Assembly: GCA_049802235.1 (NCBI GenBank)
Contig: JBARMB010000097.1
Span: 1 to 39,872, forward strand
DNA length: 39,872 nucleotides
Direction of reading: 5' to 3'
DNA from: VBDM01 sp049802235
GTDB taxonomy: Bacteria > Pseudomonadota > Gammaproteobacteria > Burkholderiales > SG8-39
Notes under the pieces: generated by a model
Seen by the model: only the letters and a program-made list of their open reading frames with translations
The model's database searches: none
What the model was told of the DNA's origin: nothing
Shown here: positions 24,250-36,844 of the stretch, piece after piece
Layout: every line of letters begins with the position of its first letter
Numbering within the stretch: the first letter of the stretch is position 1
Program-made: the position numbers and the translations under genes

Positions 24250-25320
24250 TCACTGATCTTCCGCGAGCACCAGCCGGCGCTTGCGCACGGCTTCGGCAAG
24301 ATTCCTGAGCAGCGGCACGCTGTCTTCCCAGCCGATGCAGGCATCGGTGATGCTCTGTCCATACACGAGAGGCTTGCCGGGGACGAGGTCCTGGCGCCCG
24401 GCTTTCAGATTCGACTCCACCATGACGCCGATGACGCGGTCCTCGCCCGAGGCGGCCTGGCGCCCGACCTCGCGCGCGACATCGATCTGGCGCTGGTACA
24501 TCTTCTGGCTGTTGCTGTGGCTGCAATCGATCATGAGCCTTTGCTCTAGGCCGGCGGCGGCGAGCTCCTTCGCGGCGGCATCGACGCTGGCGGCATCGTA
24601 ATTCGGATGCTTGCCGCCGCGCAGGATGATGTGGCAGTCCTCGTTGCCGTTGGTCGAGACGATCGCCGAATGTCCCTCCTTGGTGACCGAGAGGAAATGG
24701 TGCGGGGTGCGCGCGGCCTTCAGCGCATCCACGGCGATGCGCACGTTGCCGTCGGTGCCATTCTTGAATCCGACCGGGCACGACAGGCCCGACGCAAGCT
24801 CGCGGTGCACCTGCGATTCGGTGGTGCGCGCGCCGATCGCTCCCCAGCTCACCAGGTCGGCGTAGTACTGCGGCGAGATCATGTCCAGGAACTCGGTGCC
24901 GGCGGGAACGCCCAGCTCGTTGATCTCCATCAGCAGCTCGCGCGCCAGGCGCAGGCCCTTGTTGATCTGGAAACTGCCGTCCAGGTCGGGATCGTTGATC
25001 AGGCCCTTCCAGCCCACCGTGGTGCGCGGTTTCTCGAAATACACGCGCATGACCACCACGAGGTCCTGTTCCAGCTCCGGCTTCATCTCCAGCAGGCGCC
25101 GCGCGTATTCGACTCCGGCTTTCGTGTCGTGGATCGAGCAGGGCCCGATAACGACCAGCATGCGGTCATCGGACCCGTGCAGAATGCGATGGATCGCCTG
25201 GCGCGTGTGATACGTCAGCTCTGCGGTTTTCTCCGAGCAGGGAAATTCGCGCAGCAGGCGCGCGGGCGGCGCGAGCTCCTTGATTCCCTGGATCCTGACG
25301 TCGTCAACCCGGTAATGCAT
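24250..25320 (-). CDS. aroG: 3-deoxy-7-phosphoheptulonate (DAHP) synthase, class I
   Basis: This is the first enzyme of the shikimate pathway, condensing phosphoenolpyruvate and erythrose 4-phosphate. It has 356 aa, close to the E. coli AroF/G/H length. It shows MLVVIGPCSIHDTKAGVEYA, MRVYFEKPRTTVGWKGLINDP, LLMEINELGVPAGTEFLD, SWGAIGARTTESQVHRELASG, GFKNGTDGNVRIAVDA, LRGGKHPNYD and MIDCSHSNSQK, which hold the metal and PEP/E4P ligands (Cys of GPCS, His of GGKHPNYD, Glu and Asp near the end). Which of AroF, AroG or AroH specificity applies is not clear from sequence alone. AGGGCG lies shortly upstream of the ATG. It is nine bases after alaS. Confidence 0.95.
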   Translation of the reverse strand: MHYRVDDVRIQGIKELAPPARLLREFPCSEKTAELTYHTRQAIHRILHGSDDRMLVVIGPCSIHDTKAGVEYARRLLEMKPELEQDLVVVMRVYFEKPRTTVGWKGLINDPDLDGSFQINKGLRLARELLMEINELGVPAGTEFLDMISPQYYADLVSWGAIGARTTESQVHRELASGLSCPVGFKNGTDGNVRIAVDALKAARTPHHFLSVTKEGHSAIVSTNGNEDCHIILRGGKHPNYDAASVDAAAKELAAAGLEQRLMIDCSHSNSQKMYQRQIDVAREVGRQAASGEDRVIGVMVESNLKAGRQDLVPGKPLVYGQSITDACIGWEDSVPLLRNLAEAVRKRRLVLAEDQ

Positions 25321-25329
25321 GATTTCGCC

Positions 25330-27936
<2,607 letters not shown>

Positions 27937-28027
27937 GGACAAAAACGGCGACTGCGCTCGCCGCCTGCTGACAACTCGTTGAAGAGCCGTGATTTTCGCC
28001 TGAATCCGCGCTTCGCGCAACGATCCG

Positions 28028-28276
28028 CTAATAATGCATTGCGACGACCGCACCGGCAATGCAAGTGGCGAGCGTGTCCGATGCGCTGGAAGTCGCGGCT
28101 CGCGTCGGCACGAGCGTTCCTTGTGTGACCGGCGCACCGGATGGAACCATCAGGATCGACACCGCGATGGCGGCGGGTGTGCTGAAGATCGAGGCGATGG
28201 GGATGTGCCCGATCGCGTCCGGGATGACCCTCGAGAGGATGCTCGCGTACAGCGCCATGTCCGATGGCGCGGCCGC
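28028..28276 (-). pseudogene. Remnant of a concentrative nucleoside transporter (CNT family)
   Basis: The frame from just after the transporter stop at 28277 to a TAG at 28028 reads MALYASILSRVIPDAIGHIP, then IASIFSTPAAIAVSILMVP, and ends ATSSASDTLATCIAGAVVAMHY. In CNT permeases one finds LYAS-x-L-x-P-x-IPDA-x-GH followed by AS-x-ISAPAAI and a later short Asp/Ala/Thr stretch, so about 75 residues match a mid-to-late part of that family. The N-terminal two-thirds and the last spans are missing. No ribosome-binding site is seen before the ATG at 28258. It is most likely a decayed gene in the alaS upstream region. Confidence 0.5.
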
Positions 28277-29299
28277 TCAGGACAGGCTCACGCCGAGCAG
28301 CCTGCCGACGAAATACGTGATCGCCCCCGCGCCGCCGCCGATCAGGAGCATGCGCAGGCCGTCGCGCGCGGCGCTCCTGCCGGTGAACAGGCTGATGATC
28401 CCGCCGACACAGAACAGCGCGACGCCGGTCACGGCGATCGCCGCGATGAGCGCGGTATTGCCGCCCGAAAAGACGAACGGCAGCAGCGGCACGATGGCAC
28501 CGACGGCAAAGGCGAAAAACGACGACAGCGCCGCGCCCCAGGGCGAGCCCAGCTCCTCGGGATTGAGGCCCAGTTCCTCGCGCGCGAGCGTGTCGAGCGC
28601 CCGCTGCGGATCGGCGATGGTGCGCTGCGCGAGAGCATGCGCCTCATCCTTCGCCATGCCGCGCGCGGCGTAGATCAGCGCCAGCTCTTCGGCCTCCTCG
28701 TTCGGATACTCCTCCAGCTCGGCCTGCTCCAGCCCGATCTGGTGCTCGTACATCTCGCGCTGCGAGCGCACCGACACGTATTCCCCCGCTGCCATGGAAA
28801 AGGCGCCGGCAAGCAGCCCCGCCACGCCGGAAAGCAGGATGATGCCGTTGTTCGAGGAAGCCCCCGCGACGCCGAGGATGAGCGAGACGTTCGACACCAG
28901 GCCGTCGTTGATGCCGAACACCGCTGCGCGCAGGTTGCCACCCGTCCCCATGCCGCGGTGGCGCGAGCCGATTTCCTCCCGCGACACCGGCGTCGGATGG
29001 CCCGGCGCCTCGTGACTGTAGACGGACAGGCCGCGCACCTTCATCGCCGCCAGGATCCCGCGCATGGCGCGCGGGCCATAACGCCGTGCCAGGCCCGCCA
29101 CGATCCGCGTGCGCAGGTCAGGCTCGTACGCCGGCACTGCGGCGAGTCCGGCGTTCTTCGCCCAGATCGCCGCCTGTCCCTCGGCCTCGCGCGCGAGCTC
29201 CAGGAACAGGGTCGAACGCGGCGAGCCGCGCTCGACTTCCGCGATCACGCGATAGAGATAGGCGGAGCGTGTCTCGTCGATCCAGCCTTCGTCGACCAT
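28277..29299 (-). CDS. VIT1/CCC1-type transporter with N-terminal ferritin-like domain (MbfA-like)
   Basis: The 340-aa protein has two parts. Residues 1-90 form a helical ferritin/rubrerythrin-like domain with DETRSAYLYRVIAEVER and LAREAEGQAAIWAKN, retaining several acidic and no His ligands. The C-terminal ~210 residues are a VIT1 membrane domain: GGNLRAAVFGINDGLVSNVSLILGVAGAS, LLAGAFSMAAGEYVSVRSQREMYEHQI, and the last spans FFAFAVGAIVPLLPFVF and LIGGGAGAITYFVGRLLG. In MbfA-type proteins this pair exports iron or manganese (family knowledge). The N-terminal Fe site here looks partly degenerate, so metal sensing is uncertain. It is 11 bp downstream of the channel-like gene. Confidence 0.88.
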   Translation of the reverse strand: MVDEGWIDETRSAYLYRVIAEVERGSPRSTLFLELAREAEGQAAIWAKNAGLAAVPAYEPDLRTRIVAGLARRYGPRAMRGILAAMKVRGLSVYSHEAPGHPTPVSREEIGSRHRGMGTGGNLRAAVFGINDGLVSNVSLILGVAGASSNNGIILLSGVAGLLAGAFSMAAGEYVSVRSQREMYEHQIGLEQAELEEYPNEEAEELALIYAARGMAKDEAHALAQRTIADPQRALDTLAREELGLNPEELGSPWGAALSSFFAFAVGAIVPLLPFVFSGGNTALIAAIAVTGVALFCVGGIISLFTGRSAARDGLRMLLIGGGAGAITYFVGRLLGVSLS

Positions 29300-29310
29300 C
29301 TTGTTCCTTC

Positions 29311-29661
29311 TTATTTACGGCTTTCCGATTCCAGGTGGAACCGGTGCAGGAAACGGTGCACCACCGGCGCGAACATTATGCCCGCGACCAGAATCACCGT
29401 CAGCCCGCTGTAGATCGCGTAGAGGCCGGCGAACAGCTTCCCGCCGTCCGTCTGCAGCGGCGCCACCGGGCCCATTCCCGACAGGATCATTGCAGCATTC
29501 AAGAAGGCGTCGAGCCACGACATCCGCTCGAGCCCATGGTACCCGAGCATTCCAGCGAAAAGCGACACCGCGACGATCGCGGCACCGGCAGCGAGGCTGC
29601 GAGAAAGCCGCCGCGCAAAAGCCCGGTGGGAGATCAGCGGCTGGCTGCGGTGCTCATACAT
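29311..29661 (-). CDS. Two-TM protein resembling an Ion_trans_2 channel but with an altered selectivity filter
   Basis: This small 116-aa membrane protein starts at the ATG at 29661. The longer frame to 29925 lies in the acetyltransferase gene. Its layout is TM1 (LAAGAAIVAVSLFAGMLGYHG), a pore-helix-like WLDAFLNAAMIL, then SGMGPVAPLQTDGGKLFAGLYA, and TM2 (IYSGLTVILVAGIMFAPVVHRF). This matches a K+-channel pore unit (pore helix, filter, P-T-x-x-GK linker, TM2), but the filter T-x-GYGD is replaced by LSGMGP. It therefore cannot be a normal K+ pore. Function is unknown. It lies between a GNAT gene (11 bp) and the VIT1 gene (11 bp), so it is probably co-transcribed with both. Confidence 0.78.
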   Translation of the reverse strand: MYEHRSQPLISHRAFARRLSRSLAAGAAIVAVSLFAGMLGYHGLERMSWLDAFLNAAMILSGMGPVAPLQTDGGKLFAGLYAIYSGLTVILVAGIMFAPVVHRFLHRFHLESESRK

Positions 29662-29672
29662 GGCAAGGTTAC

Positions 29673-30179
29673 TCAGTGCGCCCGCGGTCCGCGCATGGCG
29701 CGCGCGTCGGCGAGCACGACGGACATTTCGATCTGGCGCTCCGGCACGGCCCAGTATTCTCGCAGCAACGCGGCTTTCCTGTCTTGCGGAACAAGGCAAA
29801 ACCCATGCTTCTCGTAGAAGGCGATCGCCCAGCCCGCCGCCGCCCAGGTGCCGACCAGCACCGGCCGGCCGGTCCGGCTCAGGAGAAATTCGAGCAGCCG
29901 CGCGCCGATGCCGTGCCGGCGGCATTCGGTGAGCACGTAGGCGTGCCGGATCAGCGTCACATCCTGCACCGGCTGCGCACCCATGACGCCGATCAGCTGG
30001 CCGTTCTGCTCGAAGCCCGAGAAGTCGATCCCGGCGGCAATTTCACCGCGCAGCTCGTCCGCGGACATATACGGCTCATGCCAGCAGTCGGCGGGAATGA
30101 TGCCCTTGTAGGCCTGCGCGGCGTCGTTGACGATCGCGAGGACCGCGTCGAAGTCCGCAGTTACGCACCTCCGGATCAT
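29673..30179 (-). CDS. GNAT-family N-acetyltransferase
   Basis: This is a 168-aa GNAT-fold enzyme that transfers an acetyl group from acetyl-CoA to an amine. The acetyl-CoA loop is TECRRHGIGARLLEFLL (motif A R/Q-x-x-G-x-G/A). Before it is the beta strand VTLIRHAYVL, and after it AIAFYEKHGFCLVPQ, the conserved FYEKxGF segment. The ATG at 30179 was chosen; a GTG at 30206 also fits. It is downstream of recX by 33 bp. The substrate cannot be inferred. Confidence 0.85.
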   Translation of the reverse strand: MIRRCVTADFDAVLAIVNDAAQAYKGIIPADCWHEPYMSADELRGEIAAGIDFSGFEQNGQLIGVMGAQPVQDVTLIRHAYVLTECRRHGIGARLLEFLLSRTGRPVLVGTWAAAGWAIAFYEKHGFCLVPQDRKAALLREYWAVPERQIEMSVVLADARAMRGPRAH

Positions 30180-30212
30180 CGCGGCGCCCCGCCTCCGATC
30201 GGGCACAGTGCC

Positions 30213-30659
30213 TCAATCATCGTCAGCACCGCCAAGAACGGCACGAATCACATCGAAAGAGAAGCCGCGCGACTGCAGGAAACGCATTTGCTTCGCCCGC
30301 TCCTCGCGCGTTTTGGGGCCGGCCTGGAACTTCCTGCGCCAGACCGTGCGCGCGCGCTCGACCTCGGTCGCGCGCGCGGCCTTCTCGGCCTGCCCCGCAA
30401 GCTCATCGCTTACGCCTTTCGCGCGCAGCTCCTGCGCAATGCGCGCGGCGCCGAATTTGCGCGACAGCGCGTGCGAGCGCGATTCGGCGTAGCGTTCATC
30501 CGACAGCAGCTTGCGCCGCGACAGATCGTCGAGCAGCGCGTCGAGGTCGTCTCCAGGTTGGGCATGTGCCTTGAGCTTGCGCGCAAGCTCGGCGCGGCTG
30601 TGCTCCCGCCGCGCGAGCAGCCGGATGGCACGCTCGCGCAGCAAGGGCTCGTGCCGCAT
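30213..30659 (-). CDS. recX: Regulatory protein RecX
   Basis: RecX binds RecA filaments and inhibits or remodels them. The protein is 148 aa, in the usual range, and made of three-helix repeats: LRERAIRLLARREHSRAELARKL, LDDLSRRKLLSDERYAESRSHAL and EERAKQMRFLQSRGFSFDVI. The stretches LLARREHSRAEL and SRGFSFDVI are the RecX signatures. It begins seven bases after the recA stop and so shares the LexA-controlled transcript. It is followed by the acetyltransferase gene. Confidence 0.94.
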   Translation of the reverse strand: MRHEPLLRERAIRLLARREHSRAELARKLKAHAQPGDDLDALLDDLSRRKLLSDERYAESRSHALSRKFGAARIAQELRAKGVSDELAGQAEKAARATEVERARTVWRRKFQAGPKTREERAKQMRFLQSRGFSFDVIRAVLGGADDD

Positions 30660-30666
30660 CTACCGC

Positions 30667-31713
<1,047 letters not shown>

Positions 31714-31820
31714 TTGATTATCCCCCAAAAAATGTTGAAGCGGACGCTACCGCCGCTTCAACTTCGCGCGTTGGAACAGCCTCCCAGCCGCTCAACGCGC
31801 GATAGGCGAACCGGGTTGAC

Positions 31821-31836
31821 CTGTATTTTTATACAG
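31821..31836. promoter_or_regulatory. LexA (SOS) box of the recA-recX promoter
   Basis: CTGTATTTTTATACAG fits the CTGT-N8-ACAG LexA consensus of beta- and gammaproteobacteria exactly. It lies 108 bp upstream of the recA start codon, so the promoter is probably within or next to it. The minus-strand TGTATAAA stretch could serve as an extended -10, but I could not place a convincing -35. SOS control of recA-recX follows. Confidence 0.9.
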
Positions 31837-31879
31837 TAATTGTGAAAAGGCAACCCCTCTAGAGAAATCAAGGGATTAA

Positions 31880-31905
31880 GGCCGGCATCCAGGCCGAGGC
31901 CGGCC
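31880..31905 (-). terminator. Hairpin after amrS, possible terminator
   Basis: GGCCGGC at 31880-31886 pairs with GCCGGCC at 31899-31905 around a 12-base loop. It lies just after the amrS stop at 31914. On the minus strand the stem is followed by TTAATCCCTTG, with only a weak T content, so termination efficiency is uncertain. Confidence 0.4.
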
Positions 31906-31913
31906 CGGTGAGG

Positions 31914-33004
<1,091 letters not shown>

Positions 33005-33008
<4 letters not shown>

Positions 33009-34384
33009 GAACGCAGCTCCGCCTCGCGCCACTTGAGCACGGTGTAGCGCTTCACCCGGCAATGGTGGGTGCTCATCGCCTGCGGGATTCCGGCTTTGTG
33101 CTTCAGGTGCGCGAGAAACTGCTCCGGATCGGGCAGCCCTTCCCACACCTGCGGCAGGAAGGTCGCGCGCCGTTCGCCGTATTCGAGAATGATGCCGTCG
33201 ATGCCCGGTCGCAGCTGCGCGATGAGATCCTCGTGGCTCTCGAACTCGATCACCTTCGGCACCGACAACAGCGATACCTCGATGTCGGTGCGGGCGAATT
33301 CATCGCGTGTCAGCGGCGCAAAGCGCGTGTCCTGGAACGCCGCCGCGCGCGCGTTGGCGGCGACGTCCTCGGCAAGCGTCCGGTGCGCTTCGAGCGCGCC
33401 GACGCAGCCACGCAGTTCCTCGTCCTGCGTCAAGGTGACGAAGGTGGCGCGCAGCTCCTCGAGCCAGGGCTCGTCGATCGCCGGCATGCGCGACTCGAAC
33501 CCCAATGCGCCGCCGATGGAAGCGCGCGCGATCTTCAGCAGCTTCCCGCCGTGCCCGCTGCCGTAGCGGCTCTCATCGGGCACGAAGGCAAACGACGCGT
33601 AGCCGACCACCTGGCCCTTGCCGCCGGCGGTGTCGCCCGAGTTGCGGCAGTCGAGCAGCTTCGGGACGAGGCCGCGGCGCCTCGCCGCGAGCAGCGCCCC
33701 GGCGACCGGCGTCGCGCCGCAGGCCTGCTCGTGCGAAATGCCGCTGTCGAAGCCGAGGATCGCGCGCACCGTGGCGCCGTCGATCTCGCGCGCGACTTCA
33801 TACGGATGGTAGTGCGACAGGTCCGAGCTGATGACGATCAGTGTCTCCTGCCCGCCCCACAGGCGCTCGAGCGCCTGCGCGACTTTCTCCGGCGCGACGT
33901 CGCCGACGACGAGCGGCAGCAGCGAGAACTCGCCCAGCACCTGCTGCAGAAACGGCAACTGCACCTCGAGTGCATGCTCCTGCGCATGCGCCGCGGGCGA
34001 TTCGACCACCTGCGGAAGATCCCGAATCGCGGCGGCGGCCTGCTCGTCCACCGCAATGCGCCCGAGCGGCGTCTCGAATGCTTTGGCCCCGGGCAGCGCA
34101 AGGCCGCGCACCGGCACGCGATGGCAGGGCCCGAGCAGCACCACGCGGCGCACGCTGCCGCGTGCCGGCCGCAGCAGGCTGTAGGCGTGCGCCGCCACCG
34201 GGCCGGAGTAGATGTAGCCCGCGTGCGGCACGATCACGAGCTTCGGGAAACCCGGCGCCAGCGGCTCCTCGGCGGACTGCCTGAGATATTCCCCGACCTC
34301 GCGCGCGAGCGTACCCGCATCGCCCGGGTAGAACATCCCGGCAACGGCGGCGGGCCGGACTCCGCTTTGCGTTTCGATTTTCAC
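33005..34384 (-). CDS. Fused MEMO1-like (AmrB) and AMMECR1-like (AmrA) protein
   Basis: This is a fusion of two AmmeMemoRadiSam partners, 459 aa from a GTG at 34384. The frame is open to a TTG at 34459. Residues 9-270 are a MEMO1 domain: RPAAVAGMFYPGD, IVPHAGYIYSGPVAAHAY (His54), LLGPCHRV (His88), EHALEVQLPFLQ, ISSDLSHYHPY (His191) and the closing GYASFAFV, the metal-site residues of this dioxygenase-related fold. Residues about 280-455 are an AMMECR1 domain with ELRGCVGALEAHRTL and DIEVSLLSVP. It is followed by AmrS with a four-base overlap. No catalytic activity is established for either part, so the exact job is unknown. Confidence 0.9.
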
Positions 34385-34471
34385 GCCTTGATGATAGGTC
34401 AACACCGGAACAATTCCCGGCACGTGTCTGCAATGTGGGGTCTCGCCCCGGTTAAGCAAGGGGCGAGCCGA

Positions 34472-34963
34472 TCAGCGCTCGAGTTGCTCCAGCACGCCCT
34501 GCAGCGCAGTGATCACTGACTGCCGGCGCACGCTCTCGCGGTCGCCGGAGAAATGGCGGGTGAGGCTTTCCGGATCTGCGCCCTTGCGCGCCCAGGCGAG
34601 GCACACCGTCCCCACGGGCTTGTCCTTGGTGCCGCCGGTGGGGCCGGCGATGCCGGTGATCGCCACCGACACCCCTGCACGGCTGCGAGCAAGCGCCCCC
34701 GCCGCCATCTCGCGTGCGGTCTCCTCGCTCACCGCGCCGAATTTCCTCAGCGTCTCCTCGCGCACGCCGAGCAGTTCCTGCTTGGCTTGGTTGGAGTACG
34801 TGACGAACCCGCAGTCGAACCATGCGGAGCCGCCGGAAATCGCGGTGACTGCCTGCGCCACCCAGCCGCCGGTGCAGGATTCGGCCGTGGCAAGCATCAG
34901 TCCGCGCTCCTTCAGCCGCGCACCGACGAGCGTGGCCAGCGCGGTGAGCGTCTCGTGAGCCAT
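34472..34963 (-). CDS. pncC: Nicotinamide-nucleotide amidohydrolase PncC (CinA C-terminal type)
   Basis: This enzyme deamidates nicotinamide mononucleotide to nicotinate mononucleotide in NAD recycling. It has 163 aa, which is the stand-alone CinA C-terminal domain with no COG1058 N-terminal part. Visible motifs are MLATAESCTGGWVAQAVTAISGGSAWF (catalytic Ser in ESCTGG), FVTYSNQAKQELLGV, AGVSVAITGIAGPTGGTKDKPVGTV and the Lys/Tyr pair of the TYSNxxK segment. The ATG at 34963 overlaps the pgpA stop by one base (TGATG). It is 87 bp upstream of the MEMO1-AMMECR1 start chosen here. Confidence 0.95.
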   Translation of the reverse strand: MAHETLTALATLVGARLKERGLMLATAESCTGGWVAQAVTAISGGSAWFDCGFVTYSNQAKQELLGVREETLRKFGAVSEETAREMAAGALARSRAGVSVAITGIAGPTGGTKDKPVGTVCLAWARKGADPESLTRHFSGDRESVRRQSVITALQGVLEQLER

Positions 34964-35469
34964 CAGCCCAGCGCCTGCTTCACCGCCGCCATCAGCAGCA
35001 GGGTGTAGAACGCGGCGAGGATGTCGTCGAACATCACGCCGAATCCGCCTTTGAGCGTGCGATCGAAGTGGCGGATCGGCGGCGGCTTGACCACGTCGAA
35101 GAAACGGAAGGCGAAAAACGCGAACCCCTGCCACGCCCAGCCCGCGGGAGTGAGCAGCAGCACCAGCAGGAACGCGACCACCTCGTCCCAGTTCATGCCG
35201 CTGTGGTCGGCGATGCCGAGCGCGCGGCCGGTCCTGTCGCAGGCCCAGACGCCGATTGCAAAGAGCACGGCGATGACGGCGATGAATTCGAGCGCGGCAG
35301 GCAGGCTGTCGAACGGCCCGAGCCACGTCTCGAGCGCGTAATACAGGGGAAACGCGAGCAGCGTGCCGAAGGTTCCCGGCGCGACCGGCGCGAGCCCCGT
35401 GCCGAAGCCGAGTGCGATGAAATGGGCGGGGTGCGCGAGCGTGAAGCTCACGCCGGGGCGCAGGATCAT
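34963..35469 (-). CDS. pgpA: Phosphatidylglycerophosphatase A
   Basis: This inner-membrane lipid phosphatase makes phosphatidylglycerol from its phosphate. Length is 168 aa. The start holds AHFIALGFGTGLAPVAPGTFGTL, the PgpA signature. NWDEVVAFLLVLLLTP, with the acidic catalytic DE, and FRFFDVVKPPPIRHFDRTLKGGFGVMFDDILAAFYTLLLM (several Asp residues near the active site) follow. It has four hydrophobic spans. Start overlaps the thiL stop by four bases (ATGA). Confidence 0.97.
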   Translation of the reverse strand: MILRPGVSFTLAHPAHFIALGFGTGLAPVAPGTFGTLLAFPLYYALETWLGPFDSLPAALEFIAVIAVLFAIGVWACDRTGRALGIADHSGMNWDEVVAFLLVLLLTPAGWAWQGFAFFAFRFFDVVKPPPIRHFDRTLKGGFGVMFDDILAAFYTLLLMAAVKQALG

Positions 35470-36425
35470 GCGAAGTGATCGAAACCTTTGCGGGCGACCG
35501 GGACCGGGTTGCCGCTGGCATCGCGCAGCGTCACCCGGGACTCGCCGGGGATCGCGACGCCGATGCGCGTAAGCGGCAGGCCAAGATCTTTCCCCAGGGC
35601 TTCGATCTCACTGCGCCTGAAAGGCGGAGCGGTGAACAGCAGCTCGTAATCATCGCCGCCCGCGAGCAGGCAGTCCCGGGCGAGTGCTTCGTCGCGGCAG
35701 GCCGCGATCGCCTGCGCACGGGGAATGTTGTCCCAGGCCAGGTCGGCGCCGATACCCGAGGCTTCGAGGATGTGCGTCAGATCGGCGAGCAGCCCGTCGG
35801 AGACGTCGATGGCGCTGCGGGCGATGCCGCGCAGCCGCCCGCCGAGATCCACGCGTGGCTCCGGCGTGTGCAGGCGCGCGAGGCAGGCGTCGCGCGCTGC
35901 GCCGTCGAGCCGCACGCGGCCTTCCAGGTGCGCAAGCGCGAGCGCCGCCTCGCCGGTCGCGCCCGACAACCAGATATCGTCGCCGGCGAGCGCCGCGTCG
36001 CGCCGCAGCGCAAGGTCCGGCGGCACTTCGCCCATGACGGTGATGCAGATCGTAAGCGGCCCGCGCGTGGTATCGCCGCCGATCAACTCGACCTCCCAGC
36101 GCGCGGCGAGGCGGAAAAATCCCTGCGCAAATGCGGCGATCCATTTTTCGTCGGCCTCCGGGAGGGCGATCGCAAGCAGGGCCCAGCGCGGGTCCGCGCC
36201 CATCGCGGCGAGATCCGACAGGTTCACCGCGAGCGCCTTGTAGCCGAGCTTGGCAGGTTCCGCGTCCGGAAAGAAGTGGCGCCCGGCGAGCAGCATGTCG
36301 GTCGATACCGCGAGCATCATCCCGGGGCGCGGCCGGAGAAGCGCGCAGTCGTCGCCCACGCCGATCACCGCCGTCGGCGTCGGCCGGGTGAAGTACTTGC
36401 GGATGATGTCGAATTCCGATGTCAC
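35466..36425 (-). CDS. thiL: Thiamine-monophosphate kinase
   Basis: This enzyme phosphorylates thiamine monophosphate to thiamine diphosphate. It has 319 aa from a GTG at 36425, whose first base pairs overlap the nusB stop (GTGA). It starts SEFDIIRKYF, then VIGVGDDCALLRP, STDMLLAGRHFFP, KALAVNLSDLAAMGADP, ELIGGDTTRGPLTICITVMGEV, AIDVSDGLLADLTHIL and LAGGDDYELLFTAP. These hold the metal-binding Asp residues and the AIR synthase-type ATP site. Its position between nusB and pgpA is common in proteobacteria. Confidence 0.97.
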   Translation of the reverse strand: MTSEFDIIRKYFTRPTPTAVIGVGDDCALLRPRPGMMLAVSTDMLLAGRHFFPDAEPAKLGYKALAVNLSDLAAMGADPRWALLAIALPEADEKWIAAFAQGFFRLAARWEVELIGGDTTRGPLTICITVMGEVPPDLALRRDAALAGDDIWLSGATGEAALALAHLEGRVRLDGAARDACLARLHTPEPRVDLGGRLRGIARSAIDVSDGLLADLTHILEASGIGADLAWDNIPRAQAIAACRDEALARDCLLAGGDDYELLFTAPPFRRSEIEALGKDLGLPLTRIGVAIPGESRVTLRDASGNPVPVARKGFDHFA

Positions 36426-36844
36426 TTGCCGGCCTCGCCGGAGCGCAGGGTCCTGGCGAGCTTGTCGAGCACGCCGTTGACGTATTTGTGCCCATCGGTG
36501 CCGCCGAACAATTTCGCCAGCTCGACCGCTTCGTTGATGATCACCTTGTACGGCACGTCGGGGACATTTTGCAGCTCGAAGGCGGCCAGCAGCAGGATGC
36601 CGCGCTCGACCGGGGAAAGTTCCTTCGGCTTGCGGTCCAGCGCCGGTGCGATCAGGCCTTCGAGCGCAGCCGCGTGCTCGATCGTGCCGGACAGCAGGCG
36701 CGCGAAATACTCCCCGTCGGCCTTGTCGAAATCCCTTGTTTCGGCCAGTTGCGAACGCAGGTCGGCGACCTGTCCGCCGGAAAGCTGCCAGGCGTAGAGT
36801 CCCTGCAGCGCGAGCTCGCGCGAACGGCGCCGCGCCGATTTCAT
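36422..36844 (-). CDS. nusB: Transcription antitermination factor NusB
   Basis: NusB binds boxA RNA with NusE (S10) in rRNA antitermination. It has 140 aa and is all-helical. It starts with RRRSRELALQGLYAWQLSGG, the usual N-terminal helix, then EYFARLLSGTIEHAAALEGLI, LSPVERGILLLAAFELQNVPDVPYKVIINEAVELAKLFGG and DGHKYVNGVLDKLARTLR, all matching the family. It overlaps both neighbours by four bases: ribH upstream (ATGA) and thiL downstream (GTGA). Confidence 0.97.
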   Translation of the reverse strand: MKSARRRSRELALQGLYAWQLSGGQVADLRSQLAETRDFDKADGEYFARLLSGTIEHAAALEGLIAPALDRKPKELSPVERGILLLAAFELQNVPDVPYKVIINEAVELAKLFGGTDGHKYVNGVLDKLARTLRSGEAGK

